This document shows, piece after piece, positions 9,572-21,875 of a DNA stretch of 64,000 bases (its first letter is position 1; each line of letters starts with the position of its first letter). The notes below the pieces were generated by a model. It was not told the DNA's origin. It was given only the letters and a program-made list of their open reading frames with translations, and searched no databases. The DNA comes from Dipteronia dyeriana (lineage: Eukaryota; Streptophyta; Magnoliopsida; Sapindales; Sapindaceae), in NCBI GenBank assembly GCA_032871835.1, contig CM065296.1, positions 14,276,001 through 14,340,000 on the forward strand. Reading direction: 5' to 3'. A program made the position numbers and the translations under genes.

Positions 9572-12302
9572 TGTTAGGTCTGTGAGTTTTGTGGGCATTA
9601 TTCTATATCAAAACAACATTTCCTTTGTATTGTTTAGCTGTCTAGGATTCATGATGATTCAAGCTTCAAATAGGAAATGACAACTATTCAAGCAAGTTCA
9701 AGTTTTCAAAGGGAAAAGTGCTTCATGATTCTACAAAGGTATATTAAGACCTTTTTTTTTCTTTCAAGGCTTAGGCACGCACACACATATCATACATTTG
9801 TGTCCCTGTATTGTTGTGCACCATTATAGGCACATACATACAATTCATTCATATGTGTCCCTGCATCGTTGTGCACCATGTAAAACACATTCACACACTT
9901 GAAGATGAATGCTCATGCATTGGTTTGGAAATAACATGTTTTAGAATATGCATGATTGGAAACTATCTCTATGTAGTTTGCATTCTAGTGTGAATTGTAT
10001 TTTTGTGTGTATATGTTTGTATAACATGGATATTGAACTTGAATTTAGTCTTAAATCATTCTTGATTGAGTTCCGATCATTTCGGTTACTCATACTATTG
10101 ATTTCAAGTTCAAAGTCAAAAGATAATACACTTTCAACTCATGTTTCATACATTGTCTTCATCTTCATATATTGAGTCGAATTATTATTTTCTTCATTGA
10201 GTATCTTATATTTCCATGTTTGTATGAGAGTTACGGTTCGTAATCCGCAAACGGATTCAAATTCCGAGCTCGGAGGCTGGAGAACGGTCGAAGAACACTA
10301 GGGAAGCGTGAGGGGAATGCACCAGGGCCAAAAGGCCATGGAGGTGTGCATGCCCGAGATGGCGCGTGGCCATCTCGGCCGCACAACCTTGCTACCTAGA
10401 GATGCCCAAGTGCCATCTCGGGGGAGCACTTCTAAAGAGGGCTATTTTGGTCTTTCTTGCTTTCTTCTTTCCCACTCCTTTATAATCTCTCTCCCTCTCA
10501 CATTTCATTTTAAGAAGAAATTCAAATCAAGTGTGCAGAAATTTTTTCTCTAAATTTTCTCACCTTCCAAACACCATAACTTCTTCATTTGAACTCCGAT
10601 TTGAGTGATTCTAAGTTGAGAGTGTTCATCTATTCATCCTCCATCTTTTCTTTGAAGGTTTTATTTTTTTTTGCTTCTGTTTTTGGTGTCTAATCATACA
10701 AAAACGAGACTACACCTAGATCAACTAAGGTATTGATTTTCTCTCTAAGTTTTCTTTTAAAACTTGGTCAATTGCCTTGGGTTTTCTTCTTCTACATATA
10801 TTTGTATATTGTGAGCTTTTTATTTGTGTTTTGAACACTTTCAAAGCTAGATTGAATTTCAATTGAAATCATACATGTTGAGTTAGGTTTTGATTTTGCC
10901 TATGTTATCACATGTTTGGGATTGTATTGTGCTATCTTTGATTCTAGGACTATTTTATGATCTTTCATTGATTGATTTTGAGAAAAATAGTTCTTCACAT
11001 GTATTAGGCTCTCTTGGCCAAAATTCTCACATAATACATGTGCTTATGTTCTTTTGAGATATTCATGTGATTTGTCAAATCTATGATTAGAAATATGCTC
11101 TAGAATTTATGCTTAGATCTATTTGGCTTTGTCATATGATTTTAGCATGCTTTAGGTTTTTGTGATTTAAACTTGATCTTGTGATTTGTTGATCATATCT
11201 TGTGATTCAAGTTTAGATATATGCATGAATCTAGTTTGTGATTAATGTTAAACATATTTTACATGATCTAGATTGACTACTCATGCATGATTAACTAGAT
11301 TATATGTGATTTGTGCATTCATGCTCATGTCTAGTATTTTCCATAGGATGAGTTGATCATAGCATTCTATGTTGTGTGCTTGTTTGCGTTTTGCATTCAG
11401 GATCACCTAGATGCCTTGTGAAAAGGAAGTCTTGACAATAGGTTTGAGACCTATGGTGTTCAGCAAGAAGTCTTGGCAAGAGGTGTGAAGCCTTGGATTG
11501 TCGAGCAAGGAATTCTTGGCTAGAGGTGTGAAACCTTGAATAGTTGAGCAAGAAGTCTTGCCTAGAGTTGGGAGAACTCAGATAGGTGAGCAAGGAAGTC
11601 TTAAATAGAGTCGGGAAGACTCGGATAGTTGAGCAAGAAGTCTTGCCTTGGGTCATGAGGATCCGGATAAGGTGAGCAATGAAGTCTTGACAAGAGGTGT
11701 GAATCCTCAAATTGTTGAGCATTAGGGCGACATATTCATGAGTAGGATAAGAGGGTAGTTTCTAGGTGAACCGGTCACTTGAGAGATTGTACTTTTCTTA
11801 TCTACTAGTGGATTTTATTTGCCGGTGGCTGCTAGCCCGTGGATGTTTCCACGTTATATCTTGTGTCAACTTTTCTCTATCCTTAACTCTCTAGTATTTG
11901 TATTTGTTATTCGAATACTATGGATAGAATTCTTTATGTAAGTTGGCTTTCTTATACAATATTGTTTGTGTATGTTATGTAACTTTGTATCTTGTGATAT
12001 TTCATTAAAGTTGTAAAGTATCACATTGTAATACTCTAAGTACAACTTATGGAATTTTATCTACATTGAATATATTTGTTCATAAGATACATTGATTCTT
12101 GTTGTATGTTTTTGTAGACGAAGAGTGGAGATTTGAGCATACATGAATATATTGTTTTCTCATAACAATCATGTTGAATGTTAATTTGTATGCTTATCAA
12201 AGGTTTTGTCACTAGTCTCGAAAGATTTGCCATAAGTGAGAGACAACATATTCACCCCCCCTCTTCTAGGTCGTTTAGTATAACCTTGTACATATTCTTT
12301 CA
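9572..12302 (+). repeat. 3' LTR of element A (A2)
   Basis: It starts TGTTAGGTCTGTGAG right after AAGGGGGAGAT and ends ATTCTTTCA. It is about 2.73 kb and collinear with A1 throughout: CA-rich repeats near 9772-9900, palindromes CCGAGATGG/CCATCTCGG at 10354-10378, and seven tandem units at about 11414-11727. The sequence after it resumes the gypsy reading frame. Confidence 0.92.
11414..11727 (+). repeat. Tandem array in LTR A2 (7 units)
   Basis: Units begin GAAGTCTTG or mutated forms (GAATTCTTG, GAAGTCTTA). It is collinear with the A1 array and has the same unit number, as expected of two LTRs copied from one template. Confidence 0.85.
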
Positions 12303-13830
12303 TGTGGCTTACATAGTAGATAGGTCGTTGAACCCCATCTCAACATTCTTTAACTAAGGCCTCACTCACTGTTGTCTCTAATACAGCTAGGTAGATCTGC
12401 TGCTCCTCTCCGGGTACCGGCTTAACTAGCAGCGACGGGCATGATAGGTACTTCTTTTATGACTAGAAGGCCAGCTCGCTGTCTTGGTCCCACGTCATGT
12501 TTCTCCCCTAAGTAATTACCATAAAGAAGGGGAGACATTTGTCGGTCAACCGTGATATGAAAAGATTGAGTGTTGCTACTCGACCTGTCAATATCTGTAC
12601 CTGTTTGAGAGAATTAGGGGATTCTAGGTCCAAGATAGCTTTGATCTTCTCTGGGTTCACATTTTTACCCCTCTCATGGACAATAAATCCAAAGAATTTC
12701 CTTACTGTTACCTCAAAGGCACACTTAGCAGGGTATAACCTCATATGATTTTCATTAACGATTTGGAAAGTTTGGCGGAGATTATCCTGGTGCTGGTTAG
12801 CCACCTACAAATTGGTGATCATGTCATCTATATAAACCTCCATTTTTCTTCCTATCTCGTGCTTGTACAACCGGTTGACCAGTCACTGGTAAGTGACTCT
12901 AGCATTCTTGAGACCAAATGGCATGACCATGTAGCTGTAAAGGCCCTACCCAGTTCTGAGGCTGGTCTTGTCTTGGTCGGTAGGTGCATAATGGCCTGAT
13001 TATACCCTGAGAATGCATCCATGTAGTTTAAGAGTTTGTTCCTTATTGTGGAGTCTATCAGCTGGTTGATCTTTGGCAATGAGAGGCTAGCTTTTGAATA
13101 GGCGCGGTTTAGGTCAGTGTAGTCCATGCATATACGCCACTTTCCATTGGTTTTAGTGACAATAACGACATTAGTGTTCCACTTTAGGTATTGGAATTCC
13201 TAGATGAATCCGACTTTCAGCAGGTTGTCAGTCTCTTCCCAGACCGTAGCATTTCTATTAGGATTGAAATGTCGCCTTTTTTTCTTGACAGACTTGAAGG
13301 TGGGGTCAATTGCCAGCCTGTGAACTGCTAAGGAAATCAGGATTCTTGACATCTCGTCATGACTTCAAGCAAAGATATCATTATACTAGTAGAGTAGCTT
13401 GATCAATCCTTCCTTCACTCCGGCATCTTGCGCGGCTTCGATCTTGACTACCTTAGAGGAATCACCATCCCTGATTGGTACTTCCTCTAACATGTCAACC
13501 ATGTGGCAACTAGCCCACCCTCTATTTCCCTCTATAACTTCTTCAGGCAAGATCTTTGACTCATGCTCCTCCACTGCTACTTCTGCCTCCCCCTTGGTGT
13601 GCGGGGTATCGAGATCTTTCTTTGATAGTACATGTTCATATATGACTACTACCTGTGAAAACTATTTGGCTAAGGTCATTGGATTAGTTTATACGACGTA
13701 AAACTTATGGGCTGTCTGCTGATCACTGCGTACCTTGCCTACCTCATTTCCTATCAAAAACTTTAGGACATTAGGGTAGACGGACAATACCCCTTTGAGG
13801 GATGACCAGAAGTGCGTTGTAACCTGAAGG
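12303..13830 (-). pseudogene. Tat-like Ty3/gypsy reverse transcriptase and start of RNase H
   Basis: Read on the minus strand, reverse transcriptase landmarks appear in order: NGKWRICMDYTDLNRA near 13090-13160, MDAFSGYNQ near 13000-13030, the catalytic YIDD at 12823-12834, the CAFEV...FFGFIV segment near 12680-12730 and the RVATLNLFISR connection near 12550. The RNase H start, ending YYVSH, reaches 12303, where element A interrupts it; the frame resumes at 3021. Several stops (for example after FI near 13200 and after SHD near 13370) show it is dead. The family replicates through reverse transcription of its own RNA. Confidence 0.92.
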
Positions 13831-13838
13831 GGTTTCAA

Positions 13839-14243
13839 CTACAGTAAACCAGTAATTAGGTTCTGTTGGTGAGGTTCAGTCCCAATAATCACCGGTAAAA
13901 TCTTGGATCCAACTGGTACAGCCGAGTCCCCAGTAAAGCCATACATTATGGTGGTGCAACTGTTGTAACACCACTGTTTCAGATTGAATCTTTCTAGAGC
14001 GTCCTTGAAGAGGATGTCCACACTACTACCTGTATCAATCAACACGTGGTAGACTAAGCAGTTGGCAATCTGTACTAGTACCACCATTGGATCTTCATGT
14101 GGTTGCACGGTGTTATATACATCCTCCTCAGTTAAAATAATCTGGGCTGACTGGGAAGTCCCTACCAAGATACCTTGCCCCTTATCAATCCAGGGAATCT
14201 TCCTAGCATGGTTCTTTCTAGAATTGTTAGAGGTTCCTGCCAA
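13839..14243 (-). pseudogene. Tat-like Ty3/gypsy aspartic protease segment
   Basis: This is a 134-codon open stretch on the minus strand. It contains HEDPMVVLVQIANCLVYHVLIDTGSSVDILF; LIDTGSS (about 14022-14046) is the retropepsin active-site loop with its catalytic Asp. The preceding HEDP-(V/L) block is characteristic of plant Tat-type polyproteins, where it links gag to protease. The segment is open here, but gag upstream and reverse transcriptase downstream are both interrupted by stops. Confidence 0.88.
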
Positions 14244-14249
14244 GGTAGG

Positions 14250-16101
14250 TCATCTGCTAATGTTGTGTATAACCTTGATTTGTTGTATCAGGACTTTCCC
14301 TCTTCCTCTTCCTTTTCCTCTTCCTCTTCCTCTTCTTCTTCTTCTTCCTTTCTCCTCATCTTCCCTGATCTCGGCCTGTACATTATTGACTGTGTGGATA
14401 TTGTCTCCTACCTACTATAGGTCAACCTCTTCTCATTTGTGCTTCAATCTGGTTACATAAACTGAAACATTCTGAAGAGTTATTCCCCATATCCTCAAGG
14501 AAGTCACAGTATTTGTACCGGTTTCACGTGTCCGCTGGTGTTTTCATGGGACTAAGTTTCCAGAGAAATCTCTTATCACGAATGGCGAGGTAGATTATCT
14601 CACAGAATACGTTCAGTGTGGTATAGTGACCGTACCACCTTTCATCATAGACTCTGGGGCCTACCACTATTGGTGGAGGTAAAGATCGAGATGGAGTTCG
14701 CCTTACGAGATACCACTCATATTGAGGTGGGAAAGGTAGGGACGGGATGTAAACCGGTTGAGAGGTCTATTTTGAATCTTTTATACCGGTGCAGGCAGGG
14801 GGGACCCTTTATTTTTGGCGCTTGGTAGTTCTCATGTCATCATGTTAGATTTTGACTCTGAGATGCTCATCTATCTCTACCTGTTCGAGGGCCCTATCGT
14901 AGACCTCTTGTAGGCCTCTGATGGACACTTGGCGAAAGTCCAGAATAATCTACCTGCCTACAAGTTTCTACTGAAGTTGGCTATAGTCTCATTCTCAGTA
15001 AAAACCCTCATCTGGATCACCTCCTTATAGAACCTCTCCACGTATGACCTGAGCGTCTCACCACTCCCTTGAATCACATACTATAAGTGGATCGAGTCTT
15101 TCAGTCGTGGCTTTATTCCCTGGAACTGTGAACAAAAATTACTAGACAATTTAGTAAAGTTGTCCACGCTACCGACGGGTCACTTTCTGAACCACGTCTT
15201 GGCATAGTCAGTCAGTCAGCGTGGTTGGGAACATCCTACACATGGCTGCCCTTGTCATATTCTAGTCCTCTATCTATTGGACCAAGCTCTCCATGTGGCT
15301 TTAAGGGATCCTGAGTGCAATAATACTTGCTAGTCGGCATTGTAAATGTCAAAAGAAGTTCTACTTCCCTGATCCTCATACAGAAGGGGGCGTTCATCTC
15401 GCCTAAGGGATCCTTCCGGTTCTCTCTATGCTTGCCCCTACTTAACTCCTGGATTTTCTTTTCCATTCGAGCTAGTAGACCCCATAGGTGTTTATTCCCT
15501 ATGTTCCCAGACTCGACCTCAAAATCTTCATTATCGGATCCCTCTGATGAGATGAAGACCTCTACCCGGTTATCCTCTTGGGGAGGATTTTCCCAGACAC
15601 TTTTCCTGCTACCTCAAACGTCGGATCAAGGTTCTTCTCTAGTACAGGGTTCCCTTTACGGGATGTCAATAGCTAATTTCACCTAACGAGGTTTGTAACA
15701 TGCTGACCTACAAAAATCAAGGGGCATAGGCCCTAACCTATCACGAATTGAGGGCAAAAGACTAACATGGACCTGTACCAGTGGTGATGGTCCTAACCTA
15801 TCGAAGATGGCCATCCTAACTCCCTATTTATTAGGATCCTCTCGGGTACTAGGTTCTATCGACTGGGGGGTTATATCCTCTACAACCAATCAGAGACAGA
15901 CACTTTCTACGAAAGCTACAACCTATTACTCTAGAATGGCCTGACCGATCATCGGGGGACTGGAGCCATAGTGGTACCAGTCAGTGCAGGAGTAGGATTT
16001 TGATGCTTCGTTCTCTTACCCTTCCTTTGAGCCTTCCAGGTGAAGACTACAGATTGATGCCTAGATGCTTTATGTTGTTCCTGAGAGGATCGAAGTCTCA
16101 T
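14250..16101 (-). pseudogene. Tat-like Ty3/gypsy gag
   Basis: The likely start is the ATG at 16101 (MRLRSSQEQHK), 56 bases inside the primer-site-like motif at 16157-16174. A gag core follows: CMRIREVELLLTFTMPTSKYY and DPLKPHGELGPIDRG near 15240-15400 match the family pattern of a phenylalanine- and proline-rich capsid entrance. Near 14440-14520 it reads YKYCDFLEDMGNNSSECFSL, the gypsy Y-C-x-F-H...C-box typical of Tat gag; here the His is lost (Leu). A Lys/Arg-rich run encoded by a CTT repeat at 14290-14360 follows. Many stops interrupt it. Confidence 0.8.
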
Positions 16102-16156
16102 GATGTTGTTACACATGTAAAAACTTCAACACATGATTTAAAATGGGTATGGAATC

Positions 16157-16174
16157 TCCCCACAGACGATGCCA
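16157..16174 (-). promoter_or_regulatory. Primer-binding-site-like motif of the gypsy element
   Basis: On the minus strand this reads TGGCATCGTCTGTGGGGA, one or two bases from the TGGCGCCGTCTGTGGGGA-type motif that immediately follows the 5' LTR in many plant Tat and Athila gypsy elements. It sits just upstream of gag. If correct, sequence to its right (16175-16330 and 20976 onward) belongs to the 5' LTR or to an older leader. Confidence 0.6.
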
Positions 16175-16518
16175 AAAAGGGTTAACCTAAAATCCACTAT
16201 GAGTGAGGAATCTCAGTTAACACCCATAGGGCCACTACCTAGGCAGATCGTGATCGGGGTAGGTACCTTCGATACCGATTTCATGTGTAAGAAAACGAAA
16301 TCAACTGTACGGAAAGAATGATATAATTCTTGTTAGGCTTGTGAGTTTTGTTGGCATTATTCTATATCAAAACAACGTTTCCCTTGTATTGTTTAGTTGT
16401 CTAGGATTCATGATGATTCAAGCTTCGAAGATGAAATGACAACTATTCAAGCAAATTCGAGTCTTCAAAGGGAAAAGCGCTTCATGATTCTATAAAGGTA
16501 TATTAAGACCTTTCTTTT

Positions 16519-18634
16519 TGTTGGAACCCCATTCACGGGTTACGCAGCGGAACTAGGTTTTAAAATTTTAAATACAGATCATAATCTGTATCTGGGACTA
16601 GTGGACTTGGGATCATAATTATTTTTCAGAACTAATACATACAATATGTAAACACAGGAAATTGTAATCAATATAATAAGAGGAAGAAAATCTTACCAAC
16701 GTTTGGAGGCTCCTCCTTCACTTTATGATGTGCTCCTGTCTGAACCACTCGATCTTCCTCACTGTCTCCCAAGATTGTTAACTGCATGTAGGCGCGTCAC
16801 GGTCTCAAGAACTTGAATGGAGGATGTAGAGAGAATTGAAGAAACTCTTTCTTCTATGTTCACAAACTAGAACAATTCTACTATATAAAAATATTGCCAA
16901 TATTTTCTAGCAATATTTTTCCTTTTATTTGTTTGCACTAAACAGTGCATGAACATATACATGTTTTTATCAATTTTTTTTTACTTCTCTCTATAAGACA
17001 AATGCATAGACTTCACCAAAAAAAAAATTATACAACGCACACACCTTACCTAAATAAAGCATCCGGTGTATATCTCTCTTTGTTTTGATATGTCTTTACG
17101 TTTATATCAAGGTCCATCTCTCACACACAATCAATTTGCATCTCATGCAAACACTACATTGTCTCACATTTTTTATGTTTTAGTTTAATATGACTCTTAT
17201 TCCTTTTAAAAAAAAAACAATATATATCTCATATATATTATTTTATCTTTTAAAAAACTAATCATATATTTATTTGATTTAAAATTCTTTCAAATAAAAA
17301 AATATCTCATATCTTTTATTTAAAAAATTAAATATTTATTTTTGAATTTAAACATTTAAATTAAATTTCAAATATTTAATTTTAAAAAATAAAATAATCA
17401 CATTATCTTATTCTATTTAAAATAAAATATCAACTAACATCCTCCAATTAGTGATTAATAACAAAATTAAATAATCTTATTATTTAATTTATTAATCACC
17501 ATTATTCATTAATTAAATAATCTCATTATTAAATTAATTCCTGAATAAATATATGTCACTTTCGTAACACAATTAATTGGACAATCCAATTAATTAACCG
17601 TGACCGTTGTTACCTAAATCGATCGGGCTAGCAAGGGGACCTAATGAACCCACATTATTTTGAGCTCCAATAATCCTCGGAATCAGGAATCATTCATTAA
17701 ACTCTTTAATTATTATTCCTTGATTATTAACTCTTGTGTTATTCCACTAAAAACCCGAAGCTGCACTCTCTCGACTGTAGACGCTTTTACGCAGACCAAT
17801 ACAACTCGGTGTCCGTCGATATACCTATTACACATGGTGTGATCCTCCAGTAGTTCATAATTAAAGCTGGGTCATAATGTCCGTTATACCCCTCTAATTA
17901 CATATATCTTTTAAGTACCGTTGATTCTATAACAAACAATAAATCCTATTTCCTCACGGAACTAGGAGAACACTCATATTGTCTAAGCCCCGAATCAACC
18001 CTTAAGGGAACTGCCGTCTACTTCTCACAAGAATGAGTGGATTCCACTATTATGTACAAATCTTGCCACCCACAAGCCAAACCGTTATCTCAACATACAG
18101 AGAGTATTGATCAGGAACTACATCTGACCTCACCCATGGTATATCAAAGACCACGATCTAACTTGAAGGAGTCGATTAGACAATTAAGAATCAGATCACC
18201 CACATATAGCCATCATTAGTTGATATATATGAATCTCATCGGTAAACGGATCTTTGTGAGAGATTCATATATTTCATGGCCCAGTCCTATATGATCACAT
18301 CATACAAGGTGCCTCCATTCCCATATCTCATATGAATGATTCAGGATAGAATCACCATACATTACGGAATGGACTGCAGCTATAGATTAACCACAAATAA
18401 AGTACCCAGCTTTATTTTCTTTCTATGGATTCGTTAGATGGCACGTCTCTTACTGTATCCATCCGTGTATGACACTCATATACACAGTTCTAGATTACAT
18501 CTGGCAATCTTGGATTTTAAATATATGCACAAGTTTATAAAATAAATAACGTAACAATAAGGAATTGAAATTTTCTTTTTATTTATTTCATAAATCCATT
18601 TAAAAATTACATCTTTAGGGCATAAAACCCAACA
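16519..18634 (-). mobile_element. Solo LTR E1, inserted in LTR A3
   Basis: Plus-strand ends are TGTTGGAACCCC and AAACCCAACA, giving TG...CA termini and inverted TGTTGG/CCCAACA ends. The element is 2116 bp and flanked by a perfect five-base duplication CTTTT (16514-16518 and 18635-18639). Read on the minus strand it matches E2 (24035-26000): TGTTGGGTTTTATGCCCTAA at the start and GGGGTTCCAACA at the end. No coding capacity is visible. I infer a copia-type solo LTR; the lineage is not determined. Confidence 0.82.
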
Positions 18635-20389
18635 CTTTTCACTTTCAAGGCTTAGGCATACACACACAATTCATACATTTGTGTCCCTGCATAGTTGGCA
18701 CCATTATAGGCACACACACACACAATTCATACATTTGTGTCCCTGCTTCGTTATGCAACATTATATGCACACGCATACAATTCATTCATATGTGTCCCTG
18801 CATCATTGTGCCCATTTATAACATATTCACACACTTGAAGATTAATGCTCATGCATTGGTATGAAAATAACATGTTTCGAAAAATGCATGATTGGAGACT
18901 ATTTCTATGTAGTTTGCATTCTAGTGTGAAATGTGTTTGTATGTGTATATGTTTGTATAACATGTTTATTGAAATGGTTTTTAGTCTTGAAACATTCTTG
19001 ATTGAGTTCTGATCATTTTGGTTACTCATACTATTGATTTCATATTCTGAGTCAAAAGTTATGATACTTTCCAGTCATGTTGCTTATATTGTCTTCGACT
19101 TTATATATCGAGTCGAATTCTTATTTTATAGGTTGAGTATCTTATATGTACATGTTCGTGAGAGAGATACAGTTTTTAATCCATAAACAGATTCAAATTC
19201 CGAGTTTGGAGGCCAAAGAACAGTCGAAGAACGTGAGAGGAGCGCAAGGCAGGAGCACCATGGCCAAAGGCCATCACATGGTGCAAGCCCGAGATGGTGC
19301 GTGGCCATCTCGGCCACAACTCCTTGCTGCCCAAAGATACCCACACACCTCTCCTTTATATATCTATTCTCTCTCTCTCATTTGAAAAAAAGGAAGAAGA
19401 AAATGTAGTGCAGAAAATTTCCAGGTTTTTTCTCTCAACTTTGAATCACCATATCTCTCTTATTTCTTATCCGATTTGAGTGATTCAAGTTAGAGAAGTT
19501 TTGTATTGAAGTCCTCTATCATCTCCAAGCAACCGTGAAGTCATTTGTTCAAGTTTTCTGGTGGATCGCACCATTTTCGTGACTGTACTCGAAATTGACA
19601 AGGTATTGGTTTATCTTTTGATTTCCTTGATTCTAATGTTCAAATACCTTGGGTCTTCTTCCTACTTGTGTGTATTTGACATGAACATATGTTGATGAGT
19701 GATATATCTTCAATCAAAAGCTAGTTGTGCTTAATTAGAAACTTGATTGTGAGTTAGGTTTCAATCAAACCTAAATTTTCACATGATTGTGAGTTGTATT
19801 GTGCTAGCATCTTATCTAAGACTATTTGTGCTTTGATTGAATTTATTTTCATGGTTACAAGTCTTATCTTGTGTTAGAACTCATTTTTTGAATAGATCTA
19901 GGATTAGCACATTTGATTTTATATTTAGAGTCTATTAGAGTTTAATTGACTATTTTGTGAATATATGCTCTAAATGATTGCTAGAGATTTGATTGATCAT
20001 ATCTTGTGTTTCTAGCATTTTTGTTTTAGTTCTAAAGTCTTGAATATGTGCATCATGAACATGTTTATTGCAAGCTTTAGTTACATGAATAAAATATAGG
20101 TTTAAAGTGTGTGTTTGGAAATTTGGCATGCTCTAGATTTTTATTCATGCATAAGATCTAGACAATCTTGTTTTGTGAACTTTATTGTCTGTGTCTAGAT
20201 CTTCATGGAGTGTACCTAATCCATACATTTCATATGCTCATGTATCATCTTGTGTGGTGTCATTGTTGGATTATAAACTAGAAAATATACTTTGTGTGCT
20301 CATTAATTAATTCTAGTTTCCATAGAATTTTTCGATCATCTTATTCTATGTTGCTTGCTCATTTGCGTTTTGCATTCATGATCACCTAG

Positions 20390-20625
20390 ATGCCTTGTGA
20401 GAAGAAAGTCTTGACAATAAGTGTGAGACCTATGTTATTGAGCAAGGAAGTCTTGGCAAGAGGTGGGAGACCTTGGAATGTCAAGCAATGAAGTCTTGCA
20501 TAGGGTCGTGAGGATTCAGAAAGTTGAGCTAGGAAGTCTTGCCTAGGGTTGTGAGGATCTGGAAGGGTGAACGAGGAAGTCTTGACAAGAGGTGTGAGAC
20601 CTCGGAATGTTGAGCAAGAGGGTGA
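20390..20625 (+). repeat. Tandem array in LTR A3 (5 units)
   Basis: Five units beginning GAAGTCTTG, or GAAAGTCTTG for the first, at about 45-bp spacing. It is shorter than the seven-unit arrays of A1 and A2. Confidence 0.82.
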
Positions 20626-21101
20626 CATTTTCATGAGTAGGATATGAGGGTAGTTTCTAGGTGAAGGGGTCACTTGAGAGATTGTACTTTTCTTATCTAC
20701 TAGTGGATTTTGTTTACCGGTGGTTGCTAACCCATGGATGTTTCCTCTTATCTTGTGTCAACTTTTCTCTATCCCTATCTCTCTTATATTGGTATTTATT
20801 ATTTGAATACTATGGATAGAACTTTATATGTAAGTTGACTTCCTTATACAATATTGTTTGTATATGTTAGAAAACTTTGTATCTTGTGATATTCCCTTCA
20901 AGTTGTGAAGTACCACATTGTAATACTCTTAGTACAACTTATGGAATTTTGTTCTACATTGAATATATTTTTTCAACTCCTATTTTTCTATCTGTGATTA
21001 AGCAAGTTACCTACGGGCCGTTTTGAGCTCGACCTCAGCGGCCTCAATACGTCCCCTAAGAGAGATGACCTGTTGGCTCAAGGCAACATTAAACTTGAAG
21101 G

Positions 21102-21185
21102 CTTGTAAGACATAAAACATATGTTAAACTACCACCCAGGTACCAAGCATACACGTATGGAGCACAAAGGAGAAATGTATTTTAC
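21102..21185 (-). other. Possible second intron in the same ORF
   Basis: After ...LMTK the minus strand reads GTAAAATAC and about 80 bp later GTCTTACAAG before CCTTCAAGTTTAATG. The downstream coiled coil needs one more base in frame, which an original CTTACAG/GCC junction would supply; a single indel at the acceptor is therefore likely. Confidence 0.45.
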
Positions 21186-21794
21186 CTTGGTCATGAGGGT
21201 AGAACCCATGGTGATCAGCGTGTCCTCTGGTATGGAAGTCATAACTTCTAACCCCTCACTAGAGTAGGAAGCTAAGAATTGATCTGAGACCTCATCTTAG
21301 ACACAAATCCTTGGCTTGGAATGAGGTTGGCCTAAGAAGTAAGAGCAGCAGTGGTCACAACCGGATTAACACCTCTCTCTGCCTTGGTAGGAGTGGCAGT
21401 AGGCAGGGGAGAGGGAACAACAGTATGAGCAATATATGCAACAATGGAGGTAATTACAGTAATATAAGCAGTAGTAGTAGTAACAGCAGTAGGGGCGACA
21501 AAATCTAGACCCCTCATCCTTACTAATCTGGATGCCAACACATCCATCTGGGATCTAGATCTTAAGGGAGGAGGAGGAGGATGAGGGGGTGCCTTTGGTA
21601 CCACGACTGGGAAAGACCCATGCCTATCCTACCCTTCTAAAGTAGAAGGTGGGGTATTTCTTACAATTCTGGTAGGTGGAGAAGGTGTTCTGGTAGACCT
21701 TGTGGTAGGGACCCGGGTGGAGTAGGATGTAGAGAAAAAGACAGGTCATCAAAAGGTTCGGGATCCCCCTAGACCAGTAGAGGAACCGCAGAAA

Positions 21795-21875
21795 CTGCAA
21801 GGACAAAGAAATAGTAATAATCAATCAAGATCAACTAGGAAACACAATGAAGTAAAAACAATAGATTTCATTTAC
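21795..21875 (-). other. Probable spliceosomal intron in the gypsy-associated ORF
   Basis: On the minus strand an 81-bp interval starts GTAAATGAAATC after AATCCAG and ends TTTGTCCTTGCAG before TTTCTGCGG. It is T-rich with a good polypyrimidine tract and contains stops, while both sides are coding-like. It fits a plant GT-AG intron. Confidence 0.6.

Larger units (their letters stand above)
3022..12302 (+). mobile_element. Element A: complete non-autonomous Sirevirus-like LTR element
   Basis: Two LTRs of about 2.75 kb flank a 3.8-kb interior. A primer binding site follows the left LTR and a polypurine tract precedes the right LTR. The five bases before it are CGTGG and the five after are TGTGG, a target-site duplication with one C/T change; the interrupted gypsy RNase H reads across the two flanks. 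The interior carries a decayed gag-like coiled coil and a zinc-knuckle remnant but no protease, integrase, reverse transcriptase or RNase H. It must have been mobilised in trans. Repeated polypurine tracts and the gag remnant point to the Sirevirus branch of Ty1/copia. By eye the first 200 bases of the two LTRs differ at about eight positions, so the insertion is not recent. Confidence 0.88.
16331..20975 (+). repeat. Solo LTR A3 (element A family), split by E1
   Basis: It begins TGTTAGGCTTGTGAG and follows the A1/A2 layout: repeats of the CA-rich unit (three visible at 18653-18840), palindrome CCGAGATGG/CCATCTCGG near 19289-19313, TATA-like TTTATATATC near 19353 and five tandem units at 20390-20625. 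It stops at TTTTTTCA (20975) after a deletion of about 220 bp relative to A1 near its right end. Flanking pentamers are ATTCT on the left and ACTCC on the right, which differ only by C/T and may be a decayed target duplication. No internal region follows, so it is a solo LTR, interrupted at 16519-18634. Confidence 0.8.

Noticed and set aside
14281..14420. Serine- or leucine-rich plus-strand ORFs over a CTT/CCT run
   Set aside because: They are the antisense shadow of the Lys/Arg-rich part of gypsy gag.
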